DNA of 64,000 nucleotides from Acanthochlamys bracteata (GCA_019914995.1 CM034133.1:4278001-4342000); one strand, 5' to 3'. Shown: positions 48,331 to 61,126, numbered from the stretch's first letter. A program made the numbers and translations. The notes: generated by a model not told the origin, from the letters alone.

Positions 48331-49302
48331 TTAATAAGAAACAGGCCCATCTTCTTCCATGATGCACCGGTGACTAAGCGGGTTGAACGCCGGCATCTCC
48401 GAGCACTTGCATGGCAGCATCAAACACGCAGGCAGAGTAACAACCTGTTCGATCGAACTCGTCGATATGATCGGCTTCCGACGAGCTACGATAACTGAGT
48501 TGATAACGTCGTCTGCAGGATTGAATTCCTCCAAAACTTCAAACCCTCTCAGATCGTTTGCAGTGTCCACGACAGGATACAGAAAAGCTCGAGCTCCAGC
48601 TGCGCTTCGAACAACGATCAACGCCTCCGGGGACATGTGTCTCGCGATGTGCCACGTCACTCTCGCTTTCTCCGCTCTTCCCATCCCCACCAACGCAGCT
48701 AAGAACACCACGTCGAAATCTTTTAGCTCGTCACCTGCTTCTAAGATATCTTTTGTACGAAAGAAAACTCTGTCGGCAAGTTCTCGATCCGGCGTGACAA
48801 GCTTTACAGCTGCAGCGTTGGCAGATTCGTCGATATCGTAGTTGTAAAACTGTGCTGAACGGAGATGTTTTGCCGCAAGAACAATCGTAGTAAGCGGCAT
48901 CGGGCCGGAACCGATGAAGGCTACCTTCTTGATAGGCCTCTCTGCATGCTTCGATAACAAGCTGTACTCTAAAAACCCTAGCTTCACATAGTTGTCGTAG
49001 TAAGGGAACAAATTCAAATGATCTAAAGGTTTATCGAATTTTCCAAGGATTAAAGAGTAGTGAAATTCAAGCAGGGATTCGGCTTTGCCGCAGAGTAGGA
49101 TTAGGTTACGACGCATGTCTTGAAGCTCTTTGCCGAGTTTGTTAACGTCGATTGCCGACGGAGGGATGCAGAGATGGACAAGCTCGGTGAACAAGGAGTT
49201 AACTTCTTGGCAGGGATTCAGGCTTGGAAGTGTAGAGATTTTGTTGAAGATCTTTGTGATTCTGCGAATGAGCAACATTTCTTCTATCCCGTAAGATGCC
49301 AT
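48331..49302 (-). CDS. NAS: Nicotianamine synthase, intronless
   Basis: Single open frame of 323 residues, close to the usual 320 for dicot NAS. It condenses three S-adenosylmethionine molecules into nicotianamine, the cytosolic chelator of Fe, Zn, Cu, Ni and Mn used in phloem transport and seed loading. Visible hallmarks: LLEFHYS (about 80-86), FPYYDNYVKLGFLEY (about 99-113), the SAM-binding KVAFIGSGPMPLTTIVLA (about 126-143), YNYDIDESAN (about 153-162) and DVVFLAALVGM (about 197-207). Lack of introns is normal for the family. The C-terminus is Cys/His-containing (CLMLPCKCSEMPAFNPLSHRC). The ATG at 49302 is the first in frame, followed by the conserved N-terminal region. All motifs look intact, so the gene is probably functional; expression is likely iron-responsive, but this is inferred from the family. 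Confidence 0.97.
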   Translation of the reverse strand: MASYGIEEMLLIRRITKIFNKISTLPSLNPCQEVNSLFTELVHLCIPPSAIDVNKLGKELQDMRRNLILLCGKAESLLEFHYSLILGKFDKPLDHLNLFPYYDNYVKLGFLEYSLLSKHAERPIKKVAFIGSGPMPLTTIVLAAKHLRSAQFYNYDIDESANAAAVKLVTPDRELADRVFFRTKDILEAGDELKDFDVVFLAALVGMGRAEKARVTWHIARHMSPEALIVVRSAAGARAFLYPVVDTANDLRGFEVLEEFNPADDVINSVIVARRKPIISTSSIEQVVTLPACLMLPCKCSEMPAFNPLSHRCIMEEDGPVSY

Positions 49303-49480
49303 TGATGATCTTTAATGATGTAATGGAAGAATTGAAATGTTTTTGTTAGAGTAACAGAGAGTGATATGGTCGAAGGAAGGCTTGAGGTGAACACACTCCT
49401 TGGTTGGAAGAGAAGAATGGGATGGGGATGCGTATATATATAAGCGTTTGGAATGCATGGTTCACCCGTTCAGGTGATCA
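49303..49480 (-). promoter_or_regulatory. Core promoter of the nicotianamine synthase gene
   Basis: On the minus strand a TATA box (CTTATATATATACGC, about 49431-49445) lies some 130-140 bp before the ATG, leaving about 100 bp of leader. Just upstream, at 49455-49459, the minus strand reads CATGC inside CCATGCATTC. CATGC is the core bound by the iron-deficiency regulator IDEF1 and also the RY motif, so this is only a candidate site. Confidence 0.55.
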
Positions 49481-51120
49481 TGGCATTTTTTTTTTTTGAA
49501 TCAACAAATTTACCAAAGTTGATTGACTTGATCATGATTGTTATTGTTAATTACATGAATTATGGTTCATGTAGCTATCAAGGAGGATATATAATTCAAC
49601 TTGCTTAATTATTTAATTGTGATTCCTCAATGCTTTTGCTTTCACACTAAGCTAGCTCCTACGCATCAATAATATTCATCTCCGTATGCATACGCAAGGT
49701 TATTACCTATCTTATTAACTTAGAATCATTCAGTATTTTGACGTATTTTTTCAGTTCAGAACTTAATTCAGATCTTAGGGAGGGAAAAAAAAGCTGATAT
49801 AAAAATGTCGGAGTATGTATGTTTACATCAAATTCAAGACTTTGTAGCTAATTATCTAATAACAATGTTGAGCTCCAAGTAGGAAAATGGAAGATTTATT
49901 ACTTTTTATAAATATTTAAAGCTTAAAAGAGTTGTTTCATTTACGAGTATTTTGTTTAAATTAAAATTAAGGTCAAGACATTGAAATTGCAGCTAATTTG
50001 TAATTAATTAATGAAATTAATTATTACGCTGACAATTGCGTTGCTTTGTTGAACTTGCGTTAAAATTTGACATGAACAAGACTAAAACTCTTAGCAAAAA
50101 AACTTTTTACCTTTTGGATTATATATCTAGGGATGCAAGCCATTTTCATGCTGCAAAAATGAACTAATATCTCATCTTCAACTTTTAGATTCTGAAAAAC
50201 ATTTGTGTTCACATTCGTGAAAAACTTAGTTGAGAAAAACAAAACTTTTTAAAGTCAAAAACGTGTAAAAGAAATCTACTAAAGGTCTAAGCACACAAGC
50301 AACGTTTTATCATAATTATATAAAAATCAAGTGCTTTGATATTATGTAATTATATAAGAAACGTATAAACCATGAATTGTTTTTCTCCCTTAACATTACT
50401 TTTAAATATATAAGAAACAAGCGTTTTCATATTGATGGAATTCGGAATTTTTACAATTTTCTCCAGCAATTTAACATAAAATAGCTACCCAGACAAAAGT
50501 TAGCTACATATGTAATGTCTGTTTGATAAGCTGAACGGTCGCAAAATTCTCAGCCATTGCTTTTATATCCTTTACAATGATTACTAATTATTATTATATT
50601 TGTTTTTGGCGTCGACGATTAGTTGCATTCGAAAGAGAAAGAATCGATATTGTTTCTTCAAGTTGACAAACAGAATGAATCAATGAACACATTTGTTGTT
50701 CATCTCCAACACGAATTCCCTACAACTTTTGCATGGAGCAGTGTGAGAGAAGACCTAAAACATGCTATTGGTTCAACTTTTCGGATAATACTTTCACTGT
50801 TTTAGATGCGTCTTTGTGTCGACATAGCTTGTAATATTTCATATCATATACACTATTGTCCCACAACTTTTGCCTGAAGATTTTAGTTGTTGTTGGGAAA
50901 TCTTTCTTCTTTCTAAGGGATGGAATGCATCAATGTGCTGTGCATGAACAAGCTCACTTTTTTCATGGTCAGCCATGTAACAGGAAATAAGAAAGGTCTC
51001 AGGAAATAATTCAATACAACTAAGAAAGCATTACTGTTTTTGTCGTTGGAAGTAGCGCTAAAGTTACTTTGGCAACGGTTTGGTGTGTATGCTACAACCA
51101 TTAGACGGCAAAGTCAGATC
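49481..51120. other. Intergenic DNA upstream of NAS
   Basis: AT-rich spacer to about 50600. 50610-50810 has an open 60-codon frame without recognisable similarity. No gene supported. Confidence 0.4.
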
Positions 51121-51129
51121 TTCTATAGA

Positions 51130-52125
51130 GTTACCTCTCAAGACAGTAGCTGTAGGAGGAGCAAAATGCCAAACCTGCTCCGGTTCTTACTGGCTGCAGG
51201 GCACATGAAGTTCTCCTAGGAGAAGCTCATAGCAGTTTGCTGAACATTAGAACAAGTATGTGATTCTGCATGCCAAGGCAAAAATGCTTTGCCATGGACC
51301 TCATGAGCTGATGTTATAGCAAATACCCTCATGGGCTGATATACATAAGTGCAATCTCACTTGTTGTGCTGCATATGGCATGGCCCCATTGGGTCAGAAT
51401 GCTCAACACTAGGGCTACCGAGTTGGCACGGTCTCCTTAGGCATAGTTCTCACAAACTGGTATGCCTAGCCACCAGGTTTCATGGGCTGGCAGAACATAT
51501 CTAAGCACCAAGTCTCATGGGCCGGCTGGCATGCAATAAACTCACAAATGCCTTGTGGAAATGCCATTGCTTCAAGTGCAAGCTCACGAGTTGTGCTGCA
51601 CTTGGCACATATAGGCCCATCAGACCGGCACCGCATAATGCACTACAAGAGAGTAAGATCTTTTGCGACCATAAAAGCTGGTTGCCGACGATAAAGGTCG
51701 CCGAAACTTTTCGCATTTGAGAAACATCGGTCGCTAAGATGGTCTCATTAGACTAGTCGCTGAACCTAATGGCGACCAGCTGATAGCATCTACTTCCAGG
51801 TCGCTGATGAACTTCATTTGCAACTGGAAATCTGCATTGCTCTTTCCTTGGTCGCAGGTAAGGCTTTTTTCTTTGTAGTGATGCTAAGGCTTGCAAGACA
51901 GATTGCTGTGGCAGATCCCTTAGGGCCGAGAGTTAATATGTCCAGGCATAACCCTCACAGGCTGGTATGCCTAGGCATTGGGCCTCACGAGTTGGGTACG
52001 TCATGCGTAGACGTAGCTCCCACGGGCTAGCATGCTAGCACTAGGTCTCACTGGCTATATCCTTAGCAGTAGGCCTCATAAGCCAGCTGGCATGGCATGG
52101 CTAGGCCTCACAGGATGCTTTGTAG
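51130..52125. repeat. Degenerate GC-rich minisatellite, interrupted by a CACTA MITE
   Basis: A block of irregular repeats around motifs such as CTCATGGGCTGGCATGCCTA and GGCCTCACGAGTTGGG. Examples are near 51470-51530, 51590-51640, 51950-51990 and 52020-52110, with a spacing of roughly 40-60 bp. Composition is well above the local average. Short frames through it are by-products of the repeats. It may be an LTR or internal tandem region of an unrecognised element. Confidence 0.6.
51638..51883. mobile_element. 240-bp CACTA-type MITE with ATG target duplication
   Basis: Element 51641-51880 starts CACTACAAGAGAG and ends TTTTTTCTTTGTAGTG (complement CACTACAAAG). The flanks are ATG (51638-51640) and ATG (51881-51883), a 3-bp duplication as expected for CACTA/En-Spm. 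The interior repeats GGTCGC or its complement GCGACC at least six times, the subterminal transposase-binding style of this superfamily. Non-coding. Confidence 0.92.
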
Positions 52126-53349
52126 AGCTGATGGTATTTCCTATTAAAGAAAATCCACAAACATATAAGGTAGAAGTGCCAAAAGCATTTGACTTAACTA
52201 TTGTGAATGGCCAACTAGCGAAGGTTAGAATTGTTCATAGCTACTTCTCTTCCGCTGCACTAAGTGAGGTCACCTTTGAGAAGTTTGCTCAATCCATTGG
52301 CAGAGTTAAGCGCTCGCGCTTGAATTGAAGTGCTGAAATCTCCACTTTTTAGTGAAATCTAGTTGGTGGTTACTTGTGGAATTTTTGCTAAAACCTTTGC
52401 TACACAGTGTCTGAACCCTAGTGGTTAATTATGCCGAATGTCTCACTTAGCTGTATGAGTTTGCAAGATTCAAAGAGCGCTTGAAGTAATTATGTTTTGC
52501 ACTTGTCAGAGGTGATCGCATTGTCTTAGGTTTGCCCAAATTATCCCATCCGTAACATATGTGAGTTGAAGACAAGTTCAACCTGTTTGGGGTAAGCAAT
52601 ACACCTATGCCTCTATGAGATTGATACATATCATAGATTGGCACTACGTTAGAGTTCTGCAACAATGCATAATATTACACTTACATCGTTCAAGATTCAA
52701 CTCATTTAGCTCCCAAAACAATTAGCGCATAATGTGAAAATAAACAAAAATGGGCGAGTATGCGAGTGGTTACAGGAGATTTAGTACTTAATGAACTAAA
52801 ACTTTTCTTAAATGAAAAAATATTTTATATTTCTTTAGAAAACAAGCTTAACCTTTTTTTTATCTAAAAACAAATTTAAAAAATTGTTAAATATATAATT
52901 TTTCTGTACTTTCTAATTTATAATAAAATCCTGCAAAATACTTTAAAAATTTATTTAAAAATACAAAATATTTATTTGAAATGATAAGCATTTGAAGAAA
53001 CAATACCAAACAAATCAAAGGATTGTTGTCCGATCTACTGTCATGTGTAGATCGACTTGCGGATGCATTATACGCATCTAATCTCCAGAATCAATAACAT
53101 TCTTTAACGCGCAAGCTTCATCAACACCTGATAGTAGTTTATCCTGATTTCGGTCTAATGTCACTCTTGATACTTGAATCAATTGGTCGAGAAAACTGAC
53201 ACCACGATCATGTTGTTCATGCAGCAACTCAAATTTTTCATGGTGAAAGCCGCCACATTTCTTGTGAACAACAGAGGATTATTTAGGATATCCATCATAA
53301 TCGTCTGCTTCAAATGGTAGGTAACCAGATGACAGAAGGAATTAGAGAA
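52126..53349. other. Spacer downstream of the glutamyl endopeptidase gene
   Basis: 52134-52328 is an open frame (product includes KVEVPKAFDLTIVNGQLAKV) with no domain I recognise; low-confidence coding. 52795-53005 is an AT-rich repeat block. 53040-53349 directly follows the endopeptidase stop on the minus strand and may be its 3' UTR. Confidence 0.35.
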
Positions 53350-56300
53350 TTACCACAATAATGACCTTGGTGTTGAATGAGAAGAATCCTGTTCCAAGCT
53401 TTCTTCAACAGGTGCACTTCCAGTAGCTATGACAGGAGTACTTTCTGAAGGCTTCTGCGCTTCTGTAATAGATGGATCATTACCCTCTACCTTTTCTGTA
53501 TTGTTTACGCAATACTGTTGCAGCCATCTATCCATTTCCCAGAGAACATGCATGATGCTCTCTCTAGCAGAATAGCCATGACTCTCAAAGGGAAGAATCA
53601 CCAAACGACAAAGGGCACCATGGCCTTTCAAAGCATTGAAAAATCGATCCGACTGCAAGGTAAAGAAAAAGATAAGAATCCAAGTGAAGGGAGAAAGTAT
53701 ATTTCTTCAATAAGTAAAGTCAGGTTTGATATGGATCAACGTTACTGGATAAGTAACAGAAAATCACAGAAAACTGCTTTTGCCTTTCATCAATGTCATA
53801 ATGAATCTTTACAACTTTATATATTACAAGGGAACTCAAAATGGTTTGGCTAAAAGCGAACGATGGACTCAAACTCACCGTCCAAACAATTTAAAGATAA
53901 AGGGCATAATTAAGAAGATATGCTTTCAGTTGAACAAGAGTATTTGGCAACATGTAAGCTCACACAGAAAAACAACTTTAACAATTTGGCAAATTTGAAC
54001 TTTATGAAAGTTAAAGTTCTCGTTAAATAGGCGTTATTTATGCAAGCTTCATGAGACACAAATATCCTTACACAAATCATCCATTTGATTTTAGAATTAT
54101 GTACATCATATAAAGTGCACTTTTTGGAAGGAAAAAATAAAGGATAAACGTTGTACAATATATTACTACTTCAGCAGATTACAAACTAGAGACTCTACCT
54201 TTGCTTGTGAAGCCTTTATGAGGAGAAAAGTGGTATACTGAACATCAACAAAATGAAAAAAGAAAGAATCTTTTACTACCTGCATTGTCAGTGTCCCTGA
54301 GTTGTTATCCTCTTCGCCATGAATTAGTAAAATCGGCTTCTTAATTTTGTTAGCTGACATGAATGGGCTCATTGCAACATAAGTATCAGTGGCCTCCCAA
54401 AGTGTTCTGTCTTCGTTCTGATACAAAACAAGAAAGTAGAAAGTTTCAATCAGTGGTCATCCCAGCATAAGAGAAGAAGAAAATTGGAGGATTCTGCCAG
54501 AAATGGCTACAAAACATGGATGTGTGAGAGGACTTGTTAGATGGCTACAAAGCTAAAAAGACAGTAAGAAAATGAAAGGTTGACTTGATTCAACCTGGAA
54601 GCCAAAAGGTGTCAATGTTCTGTTGTAAGCTCCTGAGCGAGCAATTCCACAACAGAAAAGATGTGGAGCGTGTGCAAGAATGTTAGCAGTCATAAATGCA
54701 CCGTAAGAATGGCCGCCGACAGCTATTTTGTTAGGATGAGCCACCTAAAACATCAAGTTGGTCAGACAGAAGCACACTGAAAGCAAAACAGCAACACAGG
54801 GTTGAATAGGAAGACAAAGAAGATTACTCCTCTCCGTATAACTTCCTCCACTGCAGCCTCTGCACTGGCAACCAACTGCTCGACATACCTGTAGGAGGGA
54901 AAAAAGAAAGAAAAAGAAAAAAGAAACTTGAGTTGTAAATGAAGGAAAAGGAAGAAGAACACAATAGAGCTTGTGCTAACAACCTTGCAAAACAAATTAG
55001 TGCAATGCCAGAAGGTACCCTTTCTTGAAGAACTTGAATCACTAGACTCCATCATAAAATATTTTAATTCTCCTGCTGTGTTTAAAACCCTCCTAAGAAT
55101 GTTAAAGATAATGTCTATAAACTTAGACAACTTCCACATTCTCAAGATTGAATGTTTTTAATCCCAAATTTTAGCTTCCACAGATGTAACCCAAATTTTA
55201 TGTATGTCTCAAACAACCTATCCAGACTGGATTTGTTTCTTCTATAGTTCAACACTTCACTCCATCATAAACTACACTCAGGATAAATATCAAGCAGGAA
55301 GAAACTGGATTTCTACAATAATACTATGTCGCACTTCAAAATTTTTTGCCATGCCATTTGCATCAGAATTGTCAGGAAAATTATTTTGGTTTTTACATAG
55401 ACTTATGGCTTAGTCCTTTGTTTAGTATCCGAAAGCAAACTTGCATTGAAAGTGACGTTTTCAAGTCTCACGCATAGTGCTTTTTCATGATTAGAAACAT
55501 AGAACATAGGATAACATCTAAGAAAGCATTGACAAATACCTGTCATTTGCTTCTTCATCACCCTCCCCTATTATTGGAATGGTTGGGCCAGCTAAAATAG
55601 AAAATCTGCATAGTAAAGTTGACAGACTGTTAAAAGCAACACAAGGACAAGTATATGATGAAGAAAAGGTTTTTGGTATATTTCAAGATCATAACAATTT
55701 GTATAAACTATTTTCAAGTGTAATCTAAGCAGAACTGAAGGAGGCAGGCTCATTATGAACAATTATAAACTTAAGAGATGAGTGTTTTACCCTCTAGCCA
55801 ACCACAGAAGTGCTGATGTTGGCCCAATTCCAGCGAACTCATTAGGAGAACCACGAACTTGTCCTGCTGCATCTTTGCTTTTGAACTCTCCAGGATATGA
55901 CCAGAAAAGACATGGAAGAGGTCCATCCTTTGATGGAACATAACCTGGAGGTAAGTAAAGTGTGGCAGTAAGTTGAACACCATCCTTCCTTTGATATTTG
56001 ATCATCTCCTTTTGTAGCGATGCGAGCTGGGGGTATGGATGGGGAAAGTTTGTAAGCTGAACAGATTTTTTATCCGGCCACCTCAGTATCAAATATTGTG
56101 TATTTTCTGTTTTTGACTCTTTGGAAGTTAGCACTTTCAGTTGATCGATGGCCAGTTCACTATCAACTTGATCAGACATCAAAGCTACAACAGTTTCGTA
56201 ATACTTTTCCTTGTCACTCTCCCATATTCGTTCTTTGTTTCCGGAATCTCTGGTAAAAAGTTGTTTTAGATTCTTAAATTAATTGCAAATAAAGCGCTCT

Positions 56301-59300
56301 ATATGACGGAGAGGAGAATGAACGACCTAAACACTCACATTTCAAACAAATCAAGGAAAGGGACATCTCCTTCAGGTGTTGCACCCCTCCCATTGAGTAA
56401 TATATAAGTTCCTTCATCATGTTTTTTGACCTTTGCAATAACATAGGTTCCAGTCTGTGTTCTGCGCATCATTGGCGAGCCTGGGTCAGAATAGACATCC
56501 TCTGATGATCGATCAAATAAGATTTGTGGTTTGACATCCTTGTTTCCAGGAGCAATAACCCAAGTTCTTGTTCGGCGTGTTTTATACCAAGATTCATAAA
56601 CTAAAGCAAGTGAATCATCACACCATGAGATACCCCTATAGAACAAAAAATATCTGAAAATCAGAATATTACCCAGGAATCATCAGAAGGATGACAAAAT
56701 ACAGAAGAAATAGATGTCTAAATATAGTAGTAATAGATGGGTCTGAAACAACTCGTGACCTTATCCTCAGACATGCATTATGGTTAAATGCACTATAGGA
56801 GATAAGACGTCTCAAAAGGAATTGAATAACTACATCTTACCCATATCGAAGGTCAAGTTTGTGCAAAACCTCAGGTTCACCATTTAGATGCTCAGCTGGC
56901 TCTGTGTAAATTACATCACGTGGAGAAACTTCCACTTTAGCATCGCCTCCATCTTGAGTCTCTACCCTGCAAAATCAGCGTGAAGGTAACTCCAAGGTAT
57001 TCAAAACCCAAATGCTGCAGCACTTCAACATAGGCACCCATCGCCTCTTAGATAATATGTTTATAAACTTTTTGGCATTTATTTCACATAAGTACTTTGC
57101 GTTGATAGCAGGATATCAAGTATTCAGATTGCAAACAAAAAGTGGTAGGTGGCACATAACAATAAAGTCACCAGCATTGTATTAGTACATATCATCACAG
57201 TATCCCACACATATTGCAAATTAAGCAAGTGATAGAATTTGATGTTACCAGTAGAGTGTTGACAGCTTGTCTGGCCTCCAATTAATCGAACGTTTTCCTT
57301 TGCGCACACTATTGATAGCAATAGGGATATCTTCAGCGAGAGGCAAATCATAAAGTTCTCTGACAAAATTTCCATTGTTTCTCCATAGGTCAACTTTCTT
57401 TGGGAACCTTCCACAAGGCACAATAAAAGAATATGGCCGATGGATGGAAGTAATTAATATGTACTTCTGGTCTGGGGATGGGTCCAATGATGTATATACA
57501 GCAGGAGGGCCAACTGATTTCATGGTCCCATCCAAGGAAACCAACACCAGTTGACTGGTGGCATAATAGTCAAACAAATCTTCGTCATAGGCATCTTTCA
57601 GCAGATCTTGGAATGTCCTCACTTGTACTACATTCTGCTGTTCATTTGATTGAATTTTCGGACTAGCAGGAACTAATGGCTTATTCGGCGGAGATCCACG
57701 AGAAAGAGGTATGGTGCAGACCAGCAATGTAGAATCATCAACCCAGACAAAGCTACAGGAGCATAAACAGATAATTGCTAACATCATAGACATATATTAG
57801 AACCACCAAAAGGTAATAATAAAAGAAACATACTTATCAAATATTGCGTTTAAGAACACATCCGGTGACTGGAAAAGTGGTCTCGCTTTCCCCGTCTCTA
57901 CATCAGCAACCCACAGTTTGAGTTTGCTGCCATTATTGTCATCCTAATTACAACGATAACAAGTAAGCAAACTCAAAAGACTAAGGAACTTCAAGCGTAA
58001 ATTTAATTAAAGTAGGATATAAAACCTCATCAGTTCGAATGCTGAAAGACAAATGGCGACCATCTCTTGACCTTAATAAGGACAAGAACATTGTTAGTAT
58101 TAGATAATGCAATAGTATAATGGTACAAGACTTGGTTTAACTTAAAAATAAAGAAGGAAACTGCAAGTGATGCAAGTATTGCTGACAATATATCATATGA
58201 ACCTAAGAAATCCTCAAAACTTTGAACTTAGCTAAAAGTTGCTCTTTCTCGATGTGCTTGAAACGGGCATGTAACTTTAGCTTTCTAAATTTTTAAACAA
58301 AAGAACCCTAAAGATTAAAAAAATATCATGGACAAGAATATGCTGCATTTGATAGAACATATGCATTCAAAGTATAGTTTCCTGTCATAGTAACACAACA
58401 AGCTAGGATAGTTTTGTCAATCTGCAGAGCCGGTACTTTATAGATAGGATGACTCCAAAAAAGAAAAGCAATTGCTCTATGTACTTTGATTTGGATACTT
58501 AATACATGGAGCAAGAACCATTTCTGCTATTGGGAATATTATTCCAACATTGTAACTAATACTACCAGCAAAACTATACAGAGGCCTTGACGATTCAAAA
58601 AATATGATCTATGTAAAACATTACCAGCTAACAAAGTTGATCTTAGCACCTTCAGGGTAGCCATGCACCTCTTTCTCTGGCCCTAGTGTACAATCATCCA
58701 ACAAGGGATGTATCCCTATACCAGTGTAAAAGGACCTGTAGAGAGAGAAAAAATTACACATAATAAAAACACGAGTATTTATAGCATAAATAACATATCC
58801 ACTAACTGTAACAACTCTCATCTGCTAGCTTCAACTTCAAAGTTCATCTATCTTTTAACATGGTATTGAAAGCCAATGCACATGTCCAAGATCTTCTTGT
58901 GGAAGTATGCAGTATTTAGCCTTGTACAAAATGTAATTCTTATGCAGAACAAAAATGTGCTTTGTTTAAGCATCAACCTAGTCGATGTTTCTGAGTAAGG
59001 AAACACAACTAAGATAATGGGTCTCATCAATCATCTTAAGTTCTTCAAATATTTCATAGTAAAAATTTTCCCATCAACCTAAACAAATGTGACAAAGTAG
59101 CTCCCTTGAACCTCACATTCTACTTCGTGAATTGCTGCTACCATCAATTCTCACACCAGCGAGCTTTTCCTCTGGTCTAGCAAGCTCTTGAAGTGGAGGA
59201 AGAGATCTTCGCTTCAAAAAGAGGATTTTATCTCTCTGAGGAGAAAATGACAATACTGGAAGTGGTGGTGCATCGACAATATCTTGAATTTCCTTTGGAG

Positions 59301-60496
59301 GAAACCGGTATCCTAAATCTGACGAGAAGTTATCTGCATATCAGTAGAAAATGATATAAAAATCATGATCCCAAAAGGTTGAAGTCAGAGTAGAAGTATA
59401 GAAACTTCTCGAAAGGAACACCTTTAAGAAAAAAACAAGCATACAAAAGTAGTTTAAATATGTGTTAGTTACTGTGGGGTGCCTCTCATTGTTGTTCTAA
59501 ATATGCTTCGCAATTAGCTAGTTGAATAACCTGCTCCTTGCAATAACTTAAGCTCTATAAATCAAGTAGTACCATTAGAACAGTCTAGTGAGCCTAGAGA
59601 CATTTCGTTTAGGCTGATACTGCCAATCTGCCAAATCAAAATTGGTTCAAGTTCCAGCAAAGAAATAACACACACAAAGCTGGCCATGACCCTATTCCGC
59701 AGCTCATCATTCCAACTAGTAGGATCACCAATAAAAGGTGGTAATCACATGCGCAATCTGAAAACAACCAATGTTCTGCAAAGCAGGCAGTGCAACTCAC
59801 ATACAACTTATCTCATATGATAACTACTTGTCTACTTCCCACCTTCATCTAAACTATGATCAAAGAGCAGCAACTGTTTGATTCTCGGTAAACACTAACG
59901 GGTGCTTGATCAGTACCAAAAGAAGTTGCGTAATATTTAAAGAATCACCATTGTTCTAAAATGGAGAGATCTCGAACAATCCAACTTGTGCATCTATTGA
60001 AATACAGCTTAATAACACTAGTCCCTCATGGTAACAGAACCGTAAGGCCAGAAATTGAAACTTGTCTAATCATTCTAAATCATCATCGCCTAATTCAGAT
60101 CCCAAATTAATAAAACTTCATCACAATCAAAAAAACCAAATTAGAAAACCAATCCAAGAGTACAATTTGACAACAAAATCACTAACAAATTAACCCGAGA
60201 TAGTGATTACCGTCAGTAGCAGCAGCAGCAGAGGGGTTCGCGCCGCCGTCGGAACTTCTGCTCTCAGAAAAAGAAGAAGAAGCCATTGGAGCAAGCCTGA
60301 GAATTCTCCCAGAGTGGCCTGCCTTCATAGGCCTTAAAACAATGTTTCGGCGGAACAATCTACCGCCTGTTGGGCTCGATATAAAGCTCCGACGAAACAA
60401 TATACCGCCGGGAGATAGAAGCTTGACAGAGCGAGAGAGTGAAGGAGATGGAGGGCAGAGAGGGAATGAGACGGCTCTGTGAAGCAGCTCTAACAT
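53350..60496 (-). CDS. GEP: Chloroplast glutamyl endopeptidase (S9 family, CGEP), 14 exons
   Basis: Exons (minus): 60496-60211, 59333-59117, 58735-58625, 58071-58026, 57943-57834, 57752-57249, 56966-56841, 56635-56339, 56249-55791, 55605-55540, 54888-54828, 54744-54595, 54417-54280, 53652-53350. All junctions are GT-AG with matching phase; 2874 nt, 957 residues, close to the roughly 960 of Arabidopsis. It is a stromal serine peptidase of the prolyl-oligopeptidase clan that cleaves after Glu. The Arg/Ser-rich N-terminus (about 1-70) is the transit peptide. A long beta-propeller follows (for example RYGGISWCDDSLALVYESW). The alpha/beta-hydrolase domain carries the triad Ser774 in GGHSYGAF, Asp848 in HGEEDNN and His882 in FESHGYSARES. 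The C-terminal tail is rich in Glu and Ser (EESLEQDSSHSTPRSLLW). Everything catalytic is intact. It was assembled by hand, so small exon-edge errors remain possible. Confidence 0.95.
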
Positions 60497-61126
60497 TATA
60501 AGAAGAAGAAATCAACAAAAGATTCTGTATCTAGACAAATTAATTAACACATCGAGGACAATTGACGAACAGTTATTGGATTGCTTTTCTTGGAGTTTGA
60601 TAGTTCAAGAAAGATAAATAATGATTTCATTGAGATTTTTGGATAGATAAACCAATGGATGAAAGTTTTCTAAACATTTTTTAGTTGTATTTTTCTTGTG
60701 AGGAATGGTTGGATTGTCACTGTACTGTATACATCACAAGTGAAAGGCAAAGCTTGCTTCTTCAGTGTGTATAAAATGAGCTCATAGTGTTGTGGAGTAT
60801 CCCTCATTTAAAACCATGACCAATTTCATGATAACAACTAGGCGTTTGAAGACGGTATAGTCTTTCCATTACAGGTCATGTACTTCCTAGAGCCATATCA
60901 ACTTGAGTAGAAAAGCTTCCATATGTACAGCTGCGTGTTGATTTCAATGGACAATATAGAGGCTGCAACTTTATCAACTAATAATTTGCCCTAGCCTCGC
61001 AAGAAGAGACAAGTAAGGTGTGTTCTTTACCTGAATCTCGCGTGAAATACTGTAAAAGGCATATACTAAAAAAAAAAGTAACAGCACCGCAACGTTAATT
61101 ACAAGATGCCGATATTTTTTACGGTA
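60497..61126 (-). promoter_or_regulatory. Intergenic region between the endopeptidase and the next gene
   Basis: 630 bp upstream of the endopeptidase ATG and downstream of the neighbouring minus-strand stop. It should hold the endopeptidase promoter and leader plus the neighbour's 3' UTR. No specific site identified. Confidence 0.4.

Noticed and set aside
48383..48841. 152-codon plus-strand frame opposite the nicotianamine synthase gene
   Set aside because: It is antisense to a well-supported gene and has no family resemblance; it is a codon-bias shadow.
50613..50805. 60-codon plus-strand frame (LQVDKQNESMNTFVVHLQHE region)
   Set aside because: Plausible composition but no recognised family, no flanking exons and no conserved motif.
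51482..52030. Several 67-71 codon frames in the GC-rich region
   Set aside because: They overlap on both strands and follow the minisatellite and CACTA repeats rather than any protein family.
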